Positions 51,240-60,281 of a DNA stretch of 64,000 nucleotides are shown piece after piece. Source of the stretch: Lysinibacillus pinottii (GTDB lineage: Bacteria > Bacillota > Bacilli > Bacillales_A > Planococcaceae). The DNA lies in contig NZ_JANTOO010000015.1 in assembly GCF_024753545.1 (NCBI RefSeq), forward strand, positions 66,808 through 130,807, read 5' to 3'. How positions within the stretch are numbered: position 1 is the stretch's first letter; every line of letters starts with the position of its first letter. Below the pieces are notes generated by a model that had not been told where the DNA came from, made no database searches, and saw only the letters and a program-made list of their open reading frames with translations. Both the position numbers and the translations under genes were made by a program.

Positions 51240-52578
51240 ACTTACTATTTTACCAAACTATTCAATTGACATTGAAATCACCCATAACCCACACGATTTT
51301 GCGCTAACAGATTTATTTCAAATGGCTGCTCGTATTAATAAGAAGCGACAATTTTTATTTATAAGCACTGTGCTTGGCAAGCATTTGGCTGTTCGACCGC
51401 AAATCCCTTTACTAACAGGAGCTCTTTTAGCTATGATGTACGACCAGCAAGGTAATAATCAAAAAGTCAATACGATTACGCCTGTTGTTCAAGCTTTAAA
51501 AGAAGGCATAAATTTAGAGGAGCTACAAAATTCTATGAAAGGAAGCGTAGAGTTAGCACATAAGACATTGTTTATTGGATTTGCGGAGACGGCCACTGCA
51601 CTTGGGCATGCCGTATTTAATGCATTTCAATCAAATGCTATGTATATCCATACTACTCGTGAAGTTATTCCTCATATTGAACCATTTGTCACATTCGAGG
51701 AAGAACATTCCCATGCGACAAGCCATAGAATTTATACAGAGGAACCTAATGTTTTACAGCAAGCTAAGCGTATCGTATTAATAGATGATGAAATTACGAC
51801 TGGGAATACGGTCATCAACATAATTGAAACATTAAAAAAGAAGTTTCCTGATGTTAAACAGTACGTCGTCCTATCTATTTTAGATTGGCGATCAGAGCAG
51901 CAGCGAATAGTCTTTCAGCAATTAGAAGAGCAATGGGAAATTTCTATTAAATTTATCTCCATAATGTGTGGGACATTCAATTGTACAGGAGTACCTAGTT
52001 TAACAAGTGTACAGCCGAAGGTAACGACTATTGCTACTAGGGATATCACTCTACTGCCCATTAAAGACTCCATTGATCGTCTTTTCTATTATTCTGTTGC
52101 AGAGAATGGCAAAATAAACAATCAGCCGTACCTAAAAGCAACAGGAAGATTTATGCTAACATCAAAACAGCATTTTGAACAAATGAACATGTTACAAGCC
52201 ATCGCCAAGCAATTAAAGGAACTACGAACGGATGGACCAGCTTTGGTGATTGGAACAGGTGAGTTTATGTATGTACCTATGCAAATTGCATCCTATTTAG
52301 GGGAAGGTGTTTATTTCCAATCATCAACTCGCAGTCCTATTTATTGTACAGACGATGTAGATTATACAATTACAGAAAAAATTGTATTTGAGAGTCCCGA
52401 AAATAACGGGGTTGAAAATTATTTATATAATGTCCAGAGCCAACTATATACGGAACTTTTTCTAATAATAGAACGTATATCCAATAAAGAGGTAGTAGAT
52501 CGAATGGTGGCAGCTCTTCAGTCGGTTAGTGGGGCGAAGGTATATGTGATTTGTATGCATGAGTTGGAGGGAGTATGA
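51220..52578 (+). CDS. phosphoribosyltransferase with TRSP domain (ter module)
   Basis: A 452-residue protein. The N-terminal half is a PRTase: FIGFAETATALGHAVF is the pre-loop, and RIVLIDDEITTGNTVINII is the PRPP-binding loop with two Asp and a Thr-Gly-Asn-Thr. The C-terminal region contains ALVIGTGEFMYVPMQIASYL and SSTRSPIYC, the motif naming the TRSP domain. It is expected to join or remove a phosphoribosyl group on a base-like ring. It overlaps the lyase gene by 20 bases and the next by one. The start at 51220 is favoured by AGGTGGT eight bases before. Confidence 0.88.
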   Translation: MQQQMSKLTILPNYSIDIEITHNPHDFALTDLFQMAARINKKRQFLFISTVLGKHLAVRPQIPLLTGALLAMMYDQQGNNQKVNTITPVVQALKEGINLEELQNSMKGSVELAHKTLFIGFAETATALGHAVFNAFQSNAMYIHTTREVIPHIEPFVTFEEEHSHATSHRIYTEEPNVLQQAKRIVLIDDEITTGNTVINIIETLKKKFPDVKQYVVLSILDWRSEQQRIVFQQLEEQWEISIKFISIMCGTFNCTGVPSLTSVQPKVTTIATRDITLLPIKDSIDRLFYYSVAENGKINNQPYLKATGRFMLTSKQHFEQMNMLQAIAKQLKELRTDGPALVIGTGEFMYVPMQIASYLGEGVYFQSSTRSPIYCTDDVDYTITEKIVFESPENNGVENYLYNVQSQLYTELFLIIERISNKEVVDRMVAALQSVSGAKVYVICMHELEGV

Positions 52579-53678
52579 TGACATCGACTTTACAGCCAGA
52601 TAACATGGGTAGCTATGCACGAGAGGACGTAATTTTTTTATTGCGTGATATTGGAAATGTTTTTCTAGAGATGGGTAATGAAAAACGGGAACAGCTTATT
52701 CAAGCAGGTACGCATTACTCTGAAATGTTACCAATGGAATATCAACCATCTAAAACATATATGAAGCTATTTTATAAAACCTTGGATGCTTTCGCGGATA
52801 GAATTGCTATCGCTGTTGGGGTAGTAGCAGAACGTATCGTCAAAAGTAGAGGGTTAGAAAATTTAATACTTGTAAGTTTAGCCAGAGCAGGTACACCAAT
52901 CGGTATTTTAATTAAACGTTACATATCAATGAACTATAAGGTGGATGTACCACATTATTCTATTTCTATTTTGCGTGGTCGTGGATTTGATGAGGCGGCG
53001 ATACGTTACATTCTTTCAGAACATCCTCAAGGCTGTCTTCAATTTATTGATGGTTGGACGGGAAAAGGCGCTATAACCAAAGAATTGATTCAATCTTGTC
53101 AAACGTTTAATGAACAATATCAAACGCAGTTAAAAGCGGATCTAGCTGTATTAGCAGATCCAGGGCATTGTGCTACGATTTTTGGAACTCGCGAAGATTT
53201 TTTAATTCCTTCTGCTTGTTTAAATTCAACTGTCTCTGGCTTGGTAAGCAGAACCGTTTTAAATTTGCAGTTTATGGATAAGGACGACTTCCATGGAGCA
53301 AAATACTATAAAGAATTAGAAGATATGGATGTCTCGAACTTGTACATAAATCGTATAGTCGCATGCTTCAAGCAAGTACGGAATGAAATTACCAGTCAAC
53401 TTCAGGATGAAGCTACCTCTCTTATTACGTGGGCAGGTATGAAATCGGTCCAAAATATTCAATTGGATTTTGACATGGAAAACATTAACCTTATTAAACC
53501 AGGTGTTGGAGAAACGACCCGAGTTTTATTGCGACGAATACCTTGGAAAATCTTAATTAATCCACAGTATAAGGATGAGCTAGAGCATATTTTATTATTA
53601 GCTCATGAAAAAAATGTAGTATTAGAAGAATATTCGCATATGTCCTACGCATGTTGCGGCTTAATAAAAGAATTATAG
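52578..53678 (+). CDS. StiP/PELOTA-type phosphoribosyltransferase-like protein (ter module)
   Basis: A 366-residue protein of the family once called PRTase_1 and now StiP N-terminal plus PELOTA. The core is ENLILVSLARAGTPIGILIK, VPHYSISILRGRGFDEAAIR and LQFIDGWTGKGAITKEL, the last resembling a PRPP loop (D-G-W-T-G-K-G). LADPGHCATIFGTREDFLIP and SGLVSRTVL follow. The C-terminal 100 residues (GVGETTRVLLRRIPWKILIN) fit the PELOTA RNA-binding-like domain. ATG 52578 is chosen, as GGAGGG is only three bases from ATG 52575. Enzymatic activity is inferred. Confidence 0.85.
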   Translation: MTSTLQPDNMGSYAREDVIFLLRDIGNVFLEMGNEKREQLIQAGTHYSEMLPMEYQPSKTYMKLFYKTLDAFADRIAIAVGVVAERIVKSRGLENLILVSLARAGTPIGILIKRYISMNYKVDVPHYSISILRGRGFDEAAIRYILSEHPQGCLQFIDGWTGKGAITKELIQSCQTFNEQYQTQLKADLAVLADPGHCATIFGTREDFLIPSACLNSTVSGLVSRTVLNLQFMDKDDFHGAKYYKELEDMDVSNLYINRIVACFKQVRNEITSQLQDEATSLITWAGMKSVQNIQLDFDMENINLIKPGVGETTRVLLRRIPWKILINPQYKDELEHILLLAHEKNVVLEEYSHMSYACCGLIKEL

Positions 53679-53689
53679 AGGAGTTCAAA

Positions 53690-54502
53690 ATGATATTATT
53701 CACATCAGATTTAGATAGAACACTGATTTATTCTAAACGCATGATGGAGATGTTTCCGCCTATTTCAGATAAAGTGGTCGTTGAACATAAGGCTAATGAA
53801 AAGATGAGCATGATGACAAAAGAAACAGCTATTTTATTGCAACAGGTTCATCAGCAAACACTATTTGTCCCTGTTACAACTAGAGCGTTGCATCAATATA
53901 AAAGAATCCATTTTATAAATGACCTGAACCCTTCTTTTGCAATTACGAGCAATGGGGGTACAATATTAGAAAAGGGTCAGCCATGCGACAAATGGACCAA
54001 AACATTAGGTAGACGTATTGAAGATTCTTCAATTCCACGTGAGGATATGTTACAAATATTTCACACCATCAAATCTGATACATGGCTACAACGTTCTTTC
54101 TATATAGATGACCTTTTTTATGTCCATCATGTAAATCTGGATGTTTTACAACAGGATGATTTACGCGCCATGACTCAAGAATTCGATACCCATGGTTGGT
54201 ACGTTTTTCTGCAAGGGAAAAAACTATATTTCATGCCAAAGGTTTTGACCAAGGAAGCTGCCATACAATATATGATGGAGTTTTGTACATACGATGTGCA
54301 TATAGCAGCAGGCGATTCTATGATGGATTATGGCATGTTGAAGATGGCTGATGTGGCTTTTACACCAAACCATGGTGATTTAAAGGATAAACAGCCAGAA
54401 ACACTACTTAATACAACATACTCGCCGTATGAGGGTGAAGCATTTACCAAGCATTTGCTTCAGGCTGTTTTACAGCATACTACACAACAAACAGTAGTAT
54501 AG
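53690..54502 (+). CDS. HAD-superfamily phosphatase (ter module)
   Basis: A 270-residue HAD hydrolase. Motif I is TSDLDRTLIYS (DxDxT), motif II FVPVTTRAL with SNGGTIL close by, and motif III/IV AAGDSMMDYGMLKMAD with two acidic residues. The C2-type cap lies between residues 85 and 190. It probably dephosphorylates the nucleotide-like product made by the PRTases. GAGGAG sits six bases before the ATG, 11 bases after the previous stop, so it is the fourth gene of the module. Confidence 0.88.
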   Translation: MILFTSDLDRTLIYSKRMMEMFPPISDKVVVEHKANEKMSMMTKETAILLQQVHQQTLFVPVTTRALHQYKRIHFINDLNPSFAITSNGGTILEKGQPCDKWTKTLGRRIEDSSIPREDMLQIFHTIKSDTWLQRSFYIDDLFYVHHVNLDVLQQDDLRAMTQEFDTHGWYVFLQGKKLYFMPKVLTKEAAIQYMMEFCTYDVHIAAGDSMMDYGMLKMADVAFTPNHGDLKDKQPETLLNTTYSPYEGEAFTKHLLQAVLQHTTQQTVV

Positions 54503-54861
54503 TTTTTTCGCTACCGCTAAATCATCAGTATCTTCACAGATGCAAATGTGATGTAATAATTTTTCGTCAAGTACTTCCTCGTTAGCATACAACCAAGTTG
54601 TTGTGCCGAAGGTGGATTGAACATGAGGTTTTTCGAAGTAATGGCGGCAATCATCTTAGGTTTTTACAGGAGTTTTACTTATGTGATAGTGGAATAAAAC
54701 TTCTTATTTTACTTGATTGCCTTTTTGGGATGTTAGTTTTGATTTTATTTACGTTTAACGTTTTCAAAAATTACTAGAGAATATGAAGAAAATAATATTG
54801 ATTAAATTTATATATCCGTTGAATTAAGCTTAAGGATGATTTTTTTAGGGGGTGCGTTTGT
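54503..54861. other. intergenic gap with a possible minus-strand gene remnant
   Basis: No complete gene is seen. On the minus strand 54655-54470 is one open frame of about 62 codons with protein-like text (RHYFEKPHVQSTFG, TWLYANEEVLDEKLLHHICI, EDTDDLAVAKK) but no usable start and no RBS. It enters the HAD gene at its end. I do not recognise the family. The rest, to the GGGGG-type RBS at about 54848, is AT-rich and may hold the yceG promoter. Confidence 0.4.
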
Positions 54862-56493
54862 ATGCAAACAATCACAATAAAAACAATAGTCGAGCGTAAT
54901 CAAGATGATTGGCTACAGGCGTTTCAAGATTCACCAAAGAATCGTGCATTTTATGAGGAAACACCACAACAAATATGTTTTAGCCGTATGGCTCTACGCG
55001 TTTTAGGCGTACCAATCGAGGAAGATGAATATTTTAATTCATTATATACCTTATCTCAAAACCAAAATATTCATATTTTAAGTGAAGAATTAAATAAGCA
55101 CATTGAACAAAAAGACTTTCAAGCCATACAAAATATTTTATCGCAGCATCAGCAAACACCTAAAGGACTTACCATTAATCGTTTAGTGGCGATGATGTAT
55201 GGGTATCAACTGATTCCAAAACATGATGACAGCATTATGAATCGACATTTACAGCTAACGACTATTAAGGTTATAGAATTATTTCAACATCAACAATCGC
55301 TAGGTTTACTTTCCAATGAATTTCGTCGTTTCTTAATTGATCTGGTGAAGTGGTTAAAAAACCATTGGATTCAATGGGCTAAAGCTTTGAAGCCAACCGA
55401 TGATTTCCCTAAAGTTGTTTGGTATGGAGAGGCCACTGTTAGTCAGCGATATTTTTTGTTACTCCTAATGGAACTTGGCTGTGATGTATTAATATTTCAT
55501 CCAGCAAAAGTAGATGAATTTGCTGAGGTGGATCCTAATGATGATTTTTCCATCAGCTATTCATATACAAGCCAAACATCATTACAGCCATTTCCTGACA
55601 AGCTCCGTGATCGTCAGGCAACTGTAGGCTATCGTTCTAGTCAGCATTTTGAACAATTAATGCATGACCAGCAATCAGGAGTCTATAGACCGTGGCAATT
55701 CAAAGATTTTATGCCACGCTCACTAACTTTGCGTATGACCTATGATGATATTTTTATTTATGCGAAGGAAAAGGCATTGGTACGACCCCAATTTGATGTC
55801 AATGGAAATGAAGTAGTGATTCCTGTCATCTTTGCAAAAATCAGCGGAGTCTCAAGCCAGCGTGAGGAATACTGGCATTTCATGCATCAGTTATTAATAA
55901 ACCCACAAACTATCTTCGTGCAGGAATTTCCTTTTACAAAAACAAGCAAGGCCAACTTTCATTTTCACTATAAACATTGCTTAGTAAATGGTGAACTTTC
56001 AGCAGAACGTATTATACAAAGTGATTGGTGGCAGTATGGTGAATTATCATTGGAGCTGCAACAAGCCATTGCGTATACGATCAAAACATCTTGTGAGCAA
56101 CCAATGTTAAAACAGCAACCAAATGAGACTTTATATGATTTACAGTTATTTGTATTTAAGCAGCTGACAATGATTCCTCAAGAAATACTGCGATTATTGC
56201 AAAGCTTCGACTATTCACAAGAGATACCGAAGATTATTATGTATCAAGCGCCGCAGCAACCTGCATTATCGCGCGAAGATATTGCCTTATTAGCATTTTT
56301 AAATCGTTTCGGTATGGATATCATTTTTTATAATCCGACTGGACAATTAGATTTAGAAAAGCATCTGCTGGAGGACACATATGATGTGCATCGTTTAGAG
56401 CATATGTTATTTGATTTGCCTTATGAAGAACCATCGCAGCAAAAAGCGGCACCGGATAAAATTATTAAAAAGCTCTTTAATCGCTTTTTCTGA
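54862..56493 (+). CDS. yceG: YceG family protein of the ter locus
   Basis: A 543-residue soluble protein similar to B. subtilis YceG in length and position before telA (YceG_bac family, described as a component of a biosynthetic module). KVVWYGEATVSQRYFLLLLM and LGCDVLIFHP near residue 190, and the repeated theme PKIIMYQAPQQPALSREDIA and RFGMDIIFYNPTG near the C-terminus, suggest two copies of a Rossmann-like unit. No catalytic motif is known. GGGGG lies before the ATG. It and telA form a pair; the 359-base gap before them suggests a separate promoter. Confidence 0.88.
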   Translation: MQTITIKTIVERNQDDWLQAFQDSPKNRAFYEETPQQICFSRMALRVLGVPIEEDEYFNSLYTLSQNQNIHILSEELNKHIEQKDFQAIQNILSQHQQTPKGLTINRLVAMMYGYQLIPKHDDSIMNRHLQLTTIKVIELFQHQQSLGLLSNEFRRFLIDLVKWLKNHWIQWAKALKPTDDFPKVVWYGEATVSQRYFLLLLMELGCDVLIFHPAKVDEFAEVDPNDDFSISYSYTSQTSLQPFPDKLRDRQATVGYRSSQHFEQLMHDQQSGVYRPWQFKDFMPRSLTLRMTYDDIFIYAKEKALVRPQFDVNGNEVVIPVIFAKISGVSSQREEYWHFMHQLLINPQTIFVQEFPFTKTSKANFHFHYKHCLVNGELSAERIIQSDWWQYGELSLELQQAIAYTIKTSCEQPMLKQQPNETLYDLQLFVFKQLTMIPQEILRLLQSFDYSQEIPKIIMYQAPQQPALSREDIALLAFLNRFGMDIIFYNPTGQLDLEKHLLEDTYDVHRLEHMLFDLPYEEPSQQKAAPDKIIKKLFNRFF

Positions 56494-56515
56494 TGATAGG
56501 AAGGAGGCGGCGACC

Positions 56516-57550
56516 ATGTCAAACATCCCAATGACGCTTGAGCAACTGACACTAGAAACAGCAGATGCCGTCAAACAACAATTACGAGAACATGAAGAGG
56601 TTCAACAAATTGCTCATCAGATTGATATAAAAAATCAGCTAGAGCTAATAGAGTTGGGAAAAGAACCAGCTACCAAATTATCAAAATTTGCAGATCAAGT
56701 TCTAGCTATAGTGACCCAATCAGCTACTTTTGAATCCAATGAATTATTTAAACAGCTTGAATCCTTAATGCTGACATTCGATAAAAAAGATTTTGCTGAA
56801 CAAAAGGGTTTCTTTAAGAAGCTATTTACACGTAAATCAAAAAATGAAGAGGATGTATATGCGAAATACAATGTGCTCGGTAGAGATATAGAAAAAATTC
56901 ATTACCAATTTGTGCTTATGGAAGAGGAATTAGCGAAGGATAATCGATTACTCGCTCGGTTATACAAAGAAGATTTGATGTTTTACCTTGATATAGAAAA
57001 ATATATCGTAGCTACTGATATGAAATTACATGAGGTGCAAACAACATTAATCCCATTATATGAGGAACAGGGTGAGGCAGGTAATCAGGTAGCCAAAATG
57101 GAGCTTAATCGTTTACAGACAATTGCTGAAATGCTTCAACAAAAAATAGATGAGTTGGAGAAATCACGAATGGTTGCCATCTTAACAGCTCCACAAATTG
57201 AGATGCTACGTCATGGGAATAATGAGCTGATTGAACAGATTCATGGCGCATTTGTTAAAACCATTCCTGTTTTTAAAATGGGGCTGATGAATGCTGTGAA
57301 TGAAAGACGTCAACAATTACAAAATCAATCAGCATCTGCCTTTGAAAATCGAGTGAAGCAATTTGGGGAAGCTAGCAATGAAGCGGTTCACCTAAGCACA
57401 GCTCTTGCTCAGCAGACGGATAAAACACAGACGCTAGAAGAAATGTGGGATACAATTGTTACAGGTATTGCTAATTACCAGCATTTGCGGAGTGAGCAGA
57501 CAAGTAAACGTAAGCTAGCAGAGCAACAGCTGCTTGCGTTACGTCCTTAA
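56516..57550 (+). CDS. telA: toxic anion resistance protein TelA (YceH)
   Basis: A 344-residue, largely helical coiled-coil protein. VQQIAHQIDIKNQLELIELG, KFADQVLAIV, GFFKKLFTRKSKNE and the conserved central EEELAKDNRLLARLYKEDLMF are TelA landmarks, as is the later TAPQIEMLRHGNNELIEQIH. TelA proteins accompany TerD/TerC and are tied to tellurite and cell-envelope stress; the mechanism is unknown. AAGGAGG precedes ATG 56516; the ORF extends upstream into yceG but lacks an RBS there. Confidence 0.92.
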   Translation: MSNIPMTLEQLTLETADAVKQQLREHEEVQQIAHQIDIKNQLELIELGKEPATKLSKFADQVLAIVTQSATFESNELFKQLESLMLTFDKKDFAEQKGFFKKLFTRKSKNEEDVYAKYNVLGRDIEKIHYQFVLMEEELAKDNRLLARLYKEDLMFYLDIEKYIVATDMKLHEVQTTLIPLYEEQGEAGNQVAKMELNRLQTIAEMLQQKIDELEKSRMVAILTAPQIEMLRHGNNELIEQIHGAFVKTIPVFKMGLMNAVNERRQQLQNQSASAFENRVKQFGEASNEAVHLSTALAQQTDKTQTLEEMWDTIVTGIANYQHLRSEQTSKRKLAEQQLLALRP

Positions 57551-57555
57551 TTTTA

Positions 57556-57590
57556 CCTTTAAGTAGAATTCTACTTAAAGGTTTTTTTTG
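57556..57590 (+). terminator. terminator after telA
   Basis: CCTTTAAGTAGAATTCTACTTAAAGG is a perfect palindrome, given here as two 13-base arms (57556-57568 and 57569-57581), followed by eight T residues. Confidence 0.88.
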
Positions 57591-57597
57591 TAGTAAA

Positions 57598-57634
57598 AAG
57601 CGACAGATCCGCTGTATGTGAATCTGTCGCTTAC
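57598..57634 (-). terminator. terminator after ygaE
   Basis: AAGCGACAGAT pairs with A(T)CTGTCGCTT around a 13-base loop. On the minus strand it ends in a T-containing tract, just after the ygaE stop. Confidence 0.75.
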
Positions 57635-57641
57635 GTGGTTG

Positions 57642-58730
57642 CTAGATGAATTCTTCTTCAAATTCTACATTAATTTCATGGCCATGGTAGCTTTGGTATG
57701 AAACAATCAGTGTATCTAGATGCTCTAAATTTTCCTCATAATCTAGAATCCTCGATAAAATATAGAGTAAGTGATAGCTAGAAAATTCCGTATCGCCTTC
57801 CTCGCGAGCAAAGTTTACTTGCTTAATGAAAATTTCCATTAGTTCATTGCGTTGAACATAGTCGATGCTTTTACTCCACTCAGAATGCTCAGGCTTTAAT
57901 TTCCCAGTATATTTTAAGAGCAATTGTTCGTGATACGTTAATAAGGAATCAAGCCGTTCCTGAATCATTAAGTGAAATTGCGTAGGTAGCTTAGCTAATT
58001 CGTTTTCGTGGTTATGCAATCGTTGTAGCAATTCTAAACTTTTTTTGGAAGTTAAGATCATTTGACGATAGACGACCAATTTACGTGCTTTTACATACTT
58101 TTTATTTTTGAAATAATTACGCTCCTCTTTATATAAATCATACAGCGTATCGACTCGTAACATACGGCTTTTAAATTTACTTAATGCGCCCTTTGTAGAT
58201 GTATGCTCAGAAGCCTGCCGTACTGCAAGTCGCGTCCAACGAATAATATCATCCTGCAAAATATAAATTTTGCGGAATAGTTTAATCTCATATTTCGGTG
58301 GTAAGAAAACAAGATTAACGACAAATGCTGCTAACACCCCGACTAATATAGTAACAAAGCGTATTAAACCAAACGTTAAAAAGTCTTCTCCTTGGAATTC
58401 CATAATGGCCACGACTGATACCAACGCCAACGAAAGAGATTTTTCTAGTTTAAATTTCAACATTAAACCAATAGCTATTATGACAGCTATGCCAATGGCA
58501 ACCACATGATGGCCAAAAAGTAAGCCGAAAAAGACGGCAATGGTTGCACCTATAATATTTGCTTGAACTTGCTCTACAATGGTTTGATAAGAGCGATAAA
58601 TAGAAGGCTGTATCGCAAAAATAGCTGCAATTCCAGCAAAAACAGGTGAAGGTAGTTTTAACAGCTCTGCAATAAACAGGGCAAATACGATAGCGACACC
58701 AGTTTTAAATACACGGGCACCTAATTTCAT
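57642..58730 (-). CDS. ygaE: aromatic-acid-exporter/FUSC family membrane protein (YgaE)
   Basis: A 362-residue protein. The N-terminal half has four or five membrane helices: LGARVFKTGVAIVFALFIA, SPVFAGIAAIFAIQPSIYRS, ANIIGATIAVFFGLLFGHH and LIRFVTILVGVLAAFVVNLV. The pattern A-I-F--QPS--RS is typical of the ArAE_1 family. The C-terminal half is a soluble helical domain, FRKIYILQDDIIRW onward. It occupies the B. subtilis ygaE position next to gsaB. The transported substrate is unknown. Start at ATG 58730 with AAAGGAC-like RBS. Confidence 0.88.
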   Translation of the reverse strand: MKLGARVFKTGVAIVFALFIAELLKLPSPVFAGIAAIFAIQPSIYRSYQTIVEQVQANIIGATIAVFFGLLFGHHVVAIGIAVIIAIGLMLKFKLEKSLSLALVSVVAIMEFQGEDFLTFGLIRFVTILVGVLAAFVVNLVFLPPKYEIKLFRKIYILQDDIIRWTRLAVRQASEHTSTKGALSKFKSRMLRVDTLYDLYKEERNYFKNKKYVKARKLVVYRQMILTSKKSLELLQRLHNHENELAKLPTQFHLMIQERLDSLLTYHEQLLLKYTGKLKPEHSEWSKSIDYVQRNELMEIFIKQVNFAREEGDTEFSSYHLLYILSRILDYEENLEHLDTLIVSYQSYHGHEINVEFEEEFI

Positions 58731-58823
58731 AAAGATGTCCTTTCTGTCTCATATTTTTTAGCTTCTTTACATTATAGAAGGAAGTGCACATAAAATACAT
58801 AGATTTGTATGCAAGAATAAGAA

Positions 58824-58854
58824 AAAGGCGACTTATGATAGAAAGTCGCCTTTG
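58824..58854 (-). terminator. terminator after gsaB
   Basis: AAAGGCGACTT pairs with AAGTCGCCTTT around a nine-base loop; the A-run to its left gives T residues on the minus strand. Confidence 0.85.
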
Positions 58855-58862
58855 CATACCCA

Positions 58863-60152
58863 TTATGATAATTGAGAAAATGCGTAATTCACAGCTTTAA
58901 TTGTTTCAAGAATATCTGCTTCAGTATGCTCTGTAGTTAAGAACCATGCTTCATATTTAGAAGGAGCTAGATTAACGCCTTGCTCAAGCATTAGTTTAAA
59001 GAAGCGACCAAAAATTTCTCCGTTAGAGTTTTCGGCTTGCTCATAGTTTTCTACTTTCACATCTGTAAAGTAAATTGTCAGCGCCCCTTTAAGACGATTT
59101 AATGTGATGGTTACTCCATGCTCTTTAGCAGCAGCTAAAATCCCTTCTTCTAAAATCCCGCCTAGTCGATCCATTTCATCGTAAATGCCTGGTGTTTGTA
59201 GCACTTCTAAGCACGCAATACCTGCTTGCATAGATGCTGGATTTCCGGCCATCGTTCCGGCTTGGTAAGCTGGACCTAGTGGTGCGACTGTATCCATAAT
59301 TTCTTTACGACCACCATATGCACCAATTGGTAAACCGCCACCAATAACTTTACCAAGTGCTGTTAGATCAGGTGTTAGGCCAAGTAAGTTTTGGGCACCA
59401 CCGTAGTGGAAGCGGAAAGCCGTGATAACTTCATCGTAAATTGTTAAGGCTCCTTTTTCTTTGGCCGTAGCGTGTACTAATTCAAGGAAGCCAGGATTCG
59501 GTTCAACAATACCAAAGTTTCCTACGATAGGTTCAATTAAAATAGCTGCAATTTCATCGCCCCATGTATTCATTGCTTCTGTAAAAGCTTCAGGGTTATT
59601 GAAAGGTACCGTAATAACTTCTTCAGCTGTAGAAGTCGTTACACCTGCTGAGTCTGGTGTTCCTAATGTAGCAGGACCTGAACCAGCAGCTACTAAAACT
59701 AAATCGAAATGACCATGGTAGCATCCGGCAAATTTCATTATTTTTGTACGTCCTGTATAGGCACGTGCAACACGAATAGTTGTCATAACAGCTTCTGTAC
59801 CAGAGTTGTTAAAGCGTACTTTATCCATAGACGGAATGGCTTCTTTTAGCATTTTTGCAAAAGTAACCTCATATTCAGTCGGCGTTCCAAACAATGTGCC
59901 ATTTTCAGCAGCATGTGTAATAGCCTTAGCAATGTGAGGGTGCCCATGACCTGTAACGATAGGACCGTATGCTGCAAGATAATCTATATAACGATTGCCA
60001 TCTACATCCCAAAAATATGCGCCTTTTCCTCGAACCATTGCCACAGGAGAACCACCGCCTACTGCTTTATATGAACGAGAAGGGCTATTTACACCACCAA
60101 CGATATGTTGTAACGCCTCTGCGTGTACTGCTTCAGATTTTGCGTGATTCAT
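58863..60152 (-). CDS. gsaB: glutamate-1-semialdehyde 2,1-aminomutase GsaB
   Basis: A 429-residue PLP enzyme converting glutamate-1-semialdehyde to 5-aminolevulinate in haem synthesis. It has GGVNSPSRSYKAVGGGSPVA, RFNNSGTEAVMTTIRVARAY (phosphate-binding), AILIEPIVGNFG, LTIYDEVITAFR and the PLP-lysine in LGKVIGGGLPIGAYG. It is the second, HemL-like paralogue (YgaF-linked GsaB) by gene context. AGGAGGC precedes the ATG. The bcp gene is divergent. Confidence 0.94.
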   Translation of the reverse strand: MNHAKSEAVHAEALQHIVGGVNSPSRSYKAVGGGSPVAMVRGKGAYFWDVDGNRYIDYLAAYGPIVTGHGHPHIAKAITHAAENGTLFGTPTEYEVTFAKMLKEAIPSMDKVRFNNSGTEAVMTTIRVARAYTGRTKIMKFAGCYHGHFDLVLVAAGSGPATLGTPDSAGVTTSTAEEVITVPFNNPEAFTEAMNTWGDEIAAILIEPIVGNFGIVEPNPGFLELVHATAKEKGALTIYDEVITAFRFHYGGAQNLLGLTPDLTALGKVIGGGLPIGAYGGRKEIMDTVAPLGPAYQAGTMAGNPASMQAGIACLEVLQTPGIYDEMDRLGGILEEGILAAAKEHGVTITLNRLKGALTIYFTDVKVENYEQAENSNGEIFGRFFKLMLEQGVNLAPSKYEAWFLTTEHTEADILETIKAVNYAFSQLS

Positions 60153-60281
60153 AGTATTGCCTCCTAACTTTTTATACGTAATCTATTGTAGACCTATCAG
60201 TGTCAGAAATCCAAAGAAAATAAGGAATATGACTTGATTTGTTACTTGGAGTAAAATGAACATACAGAGGAGGAGATTATT

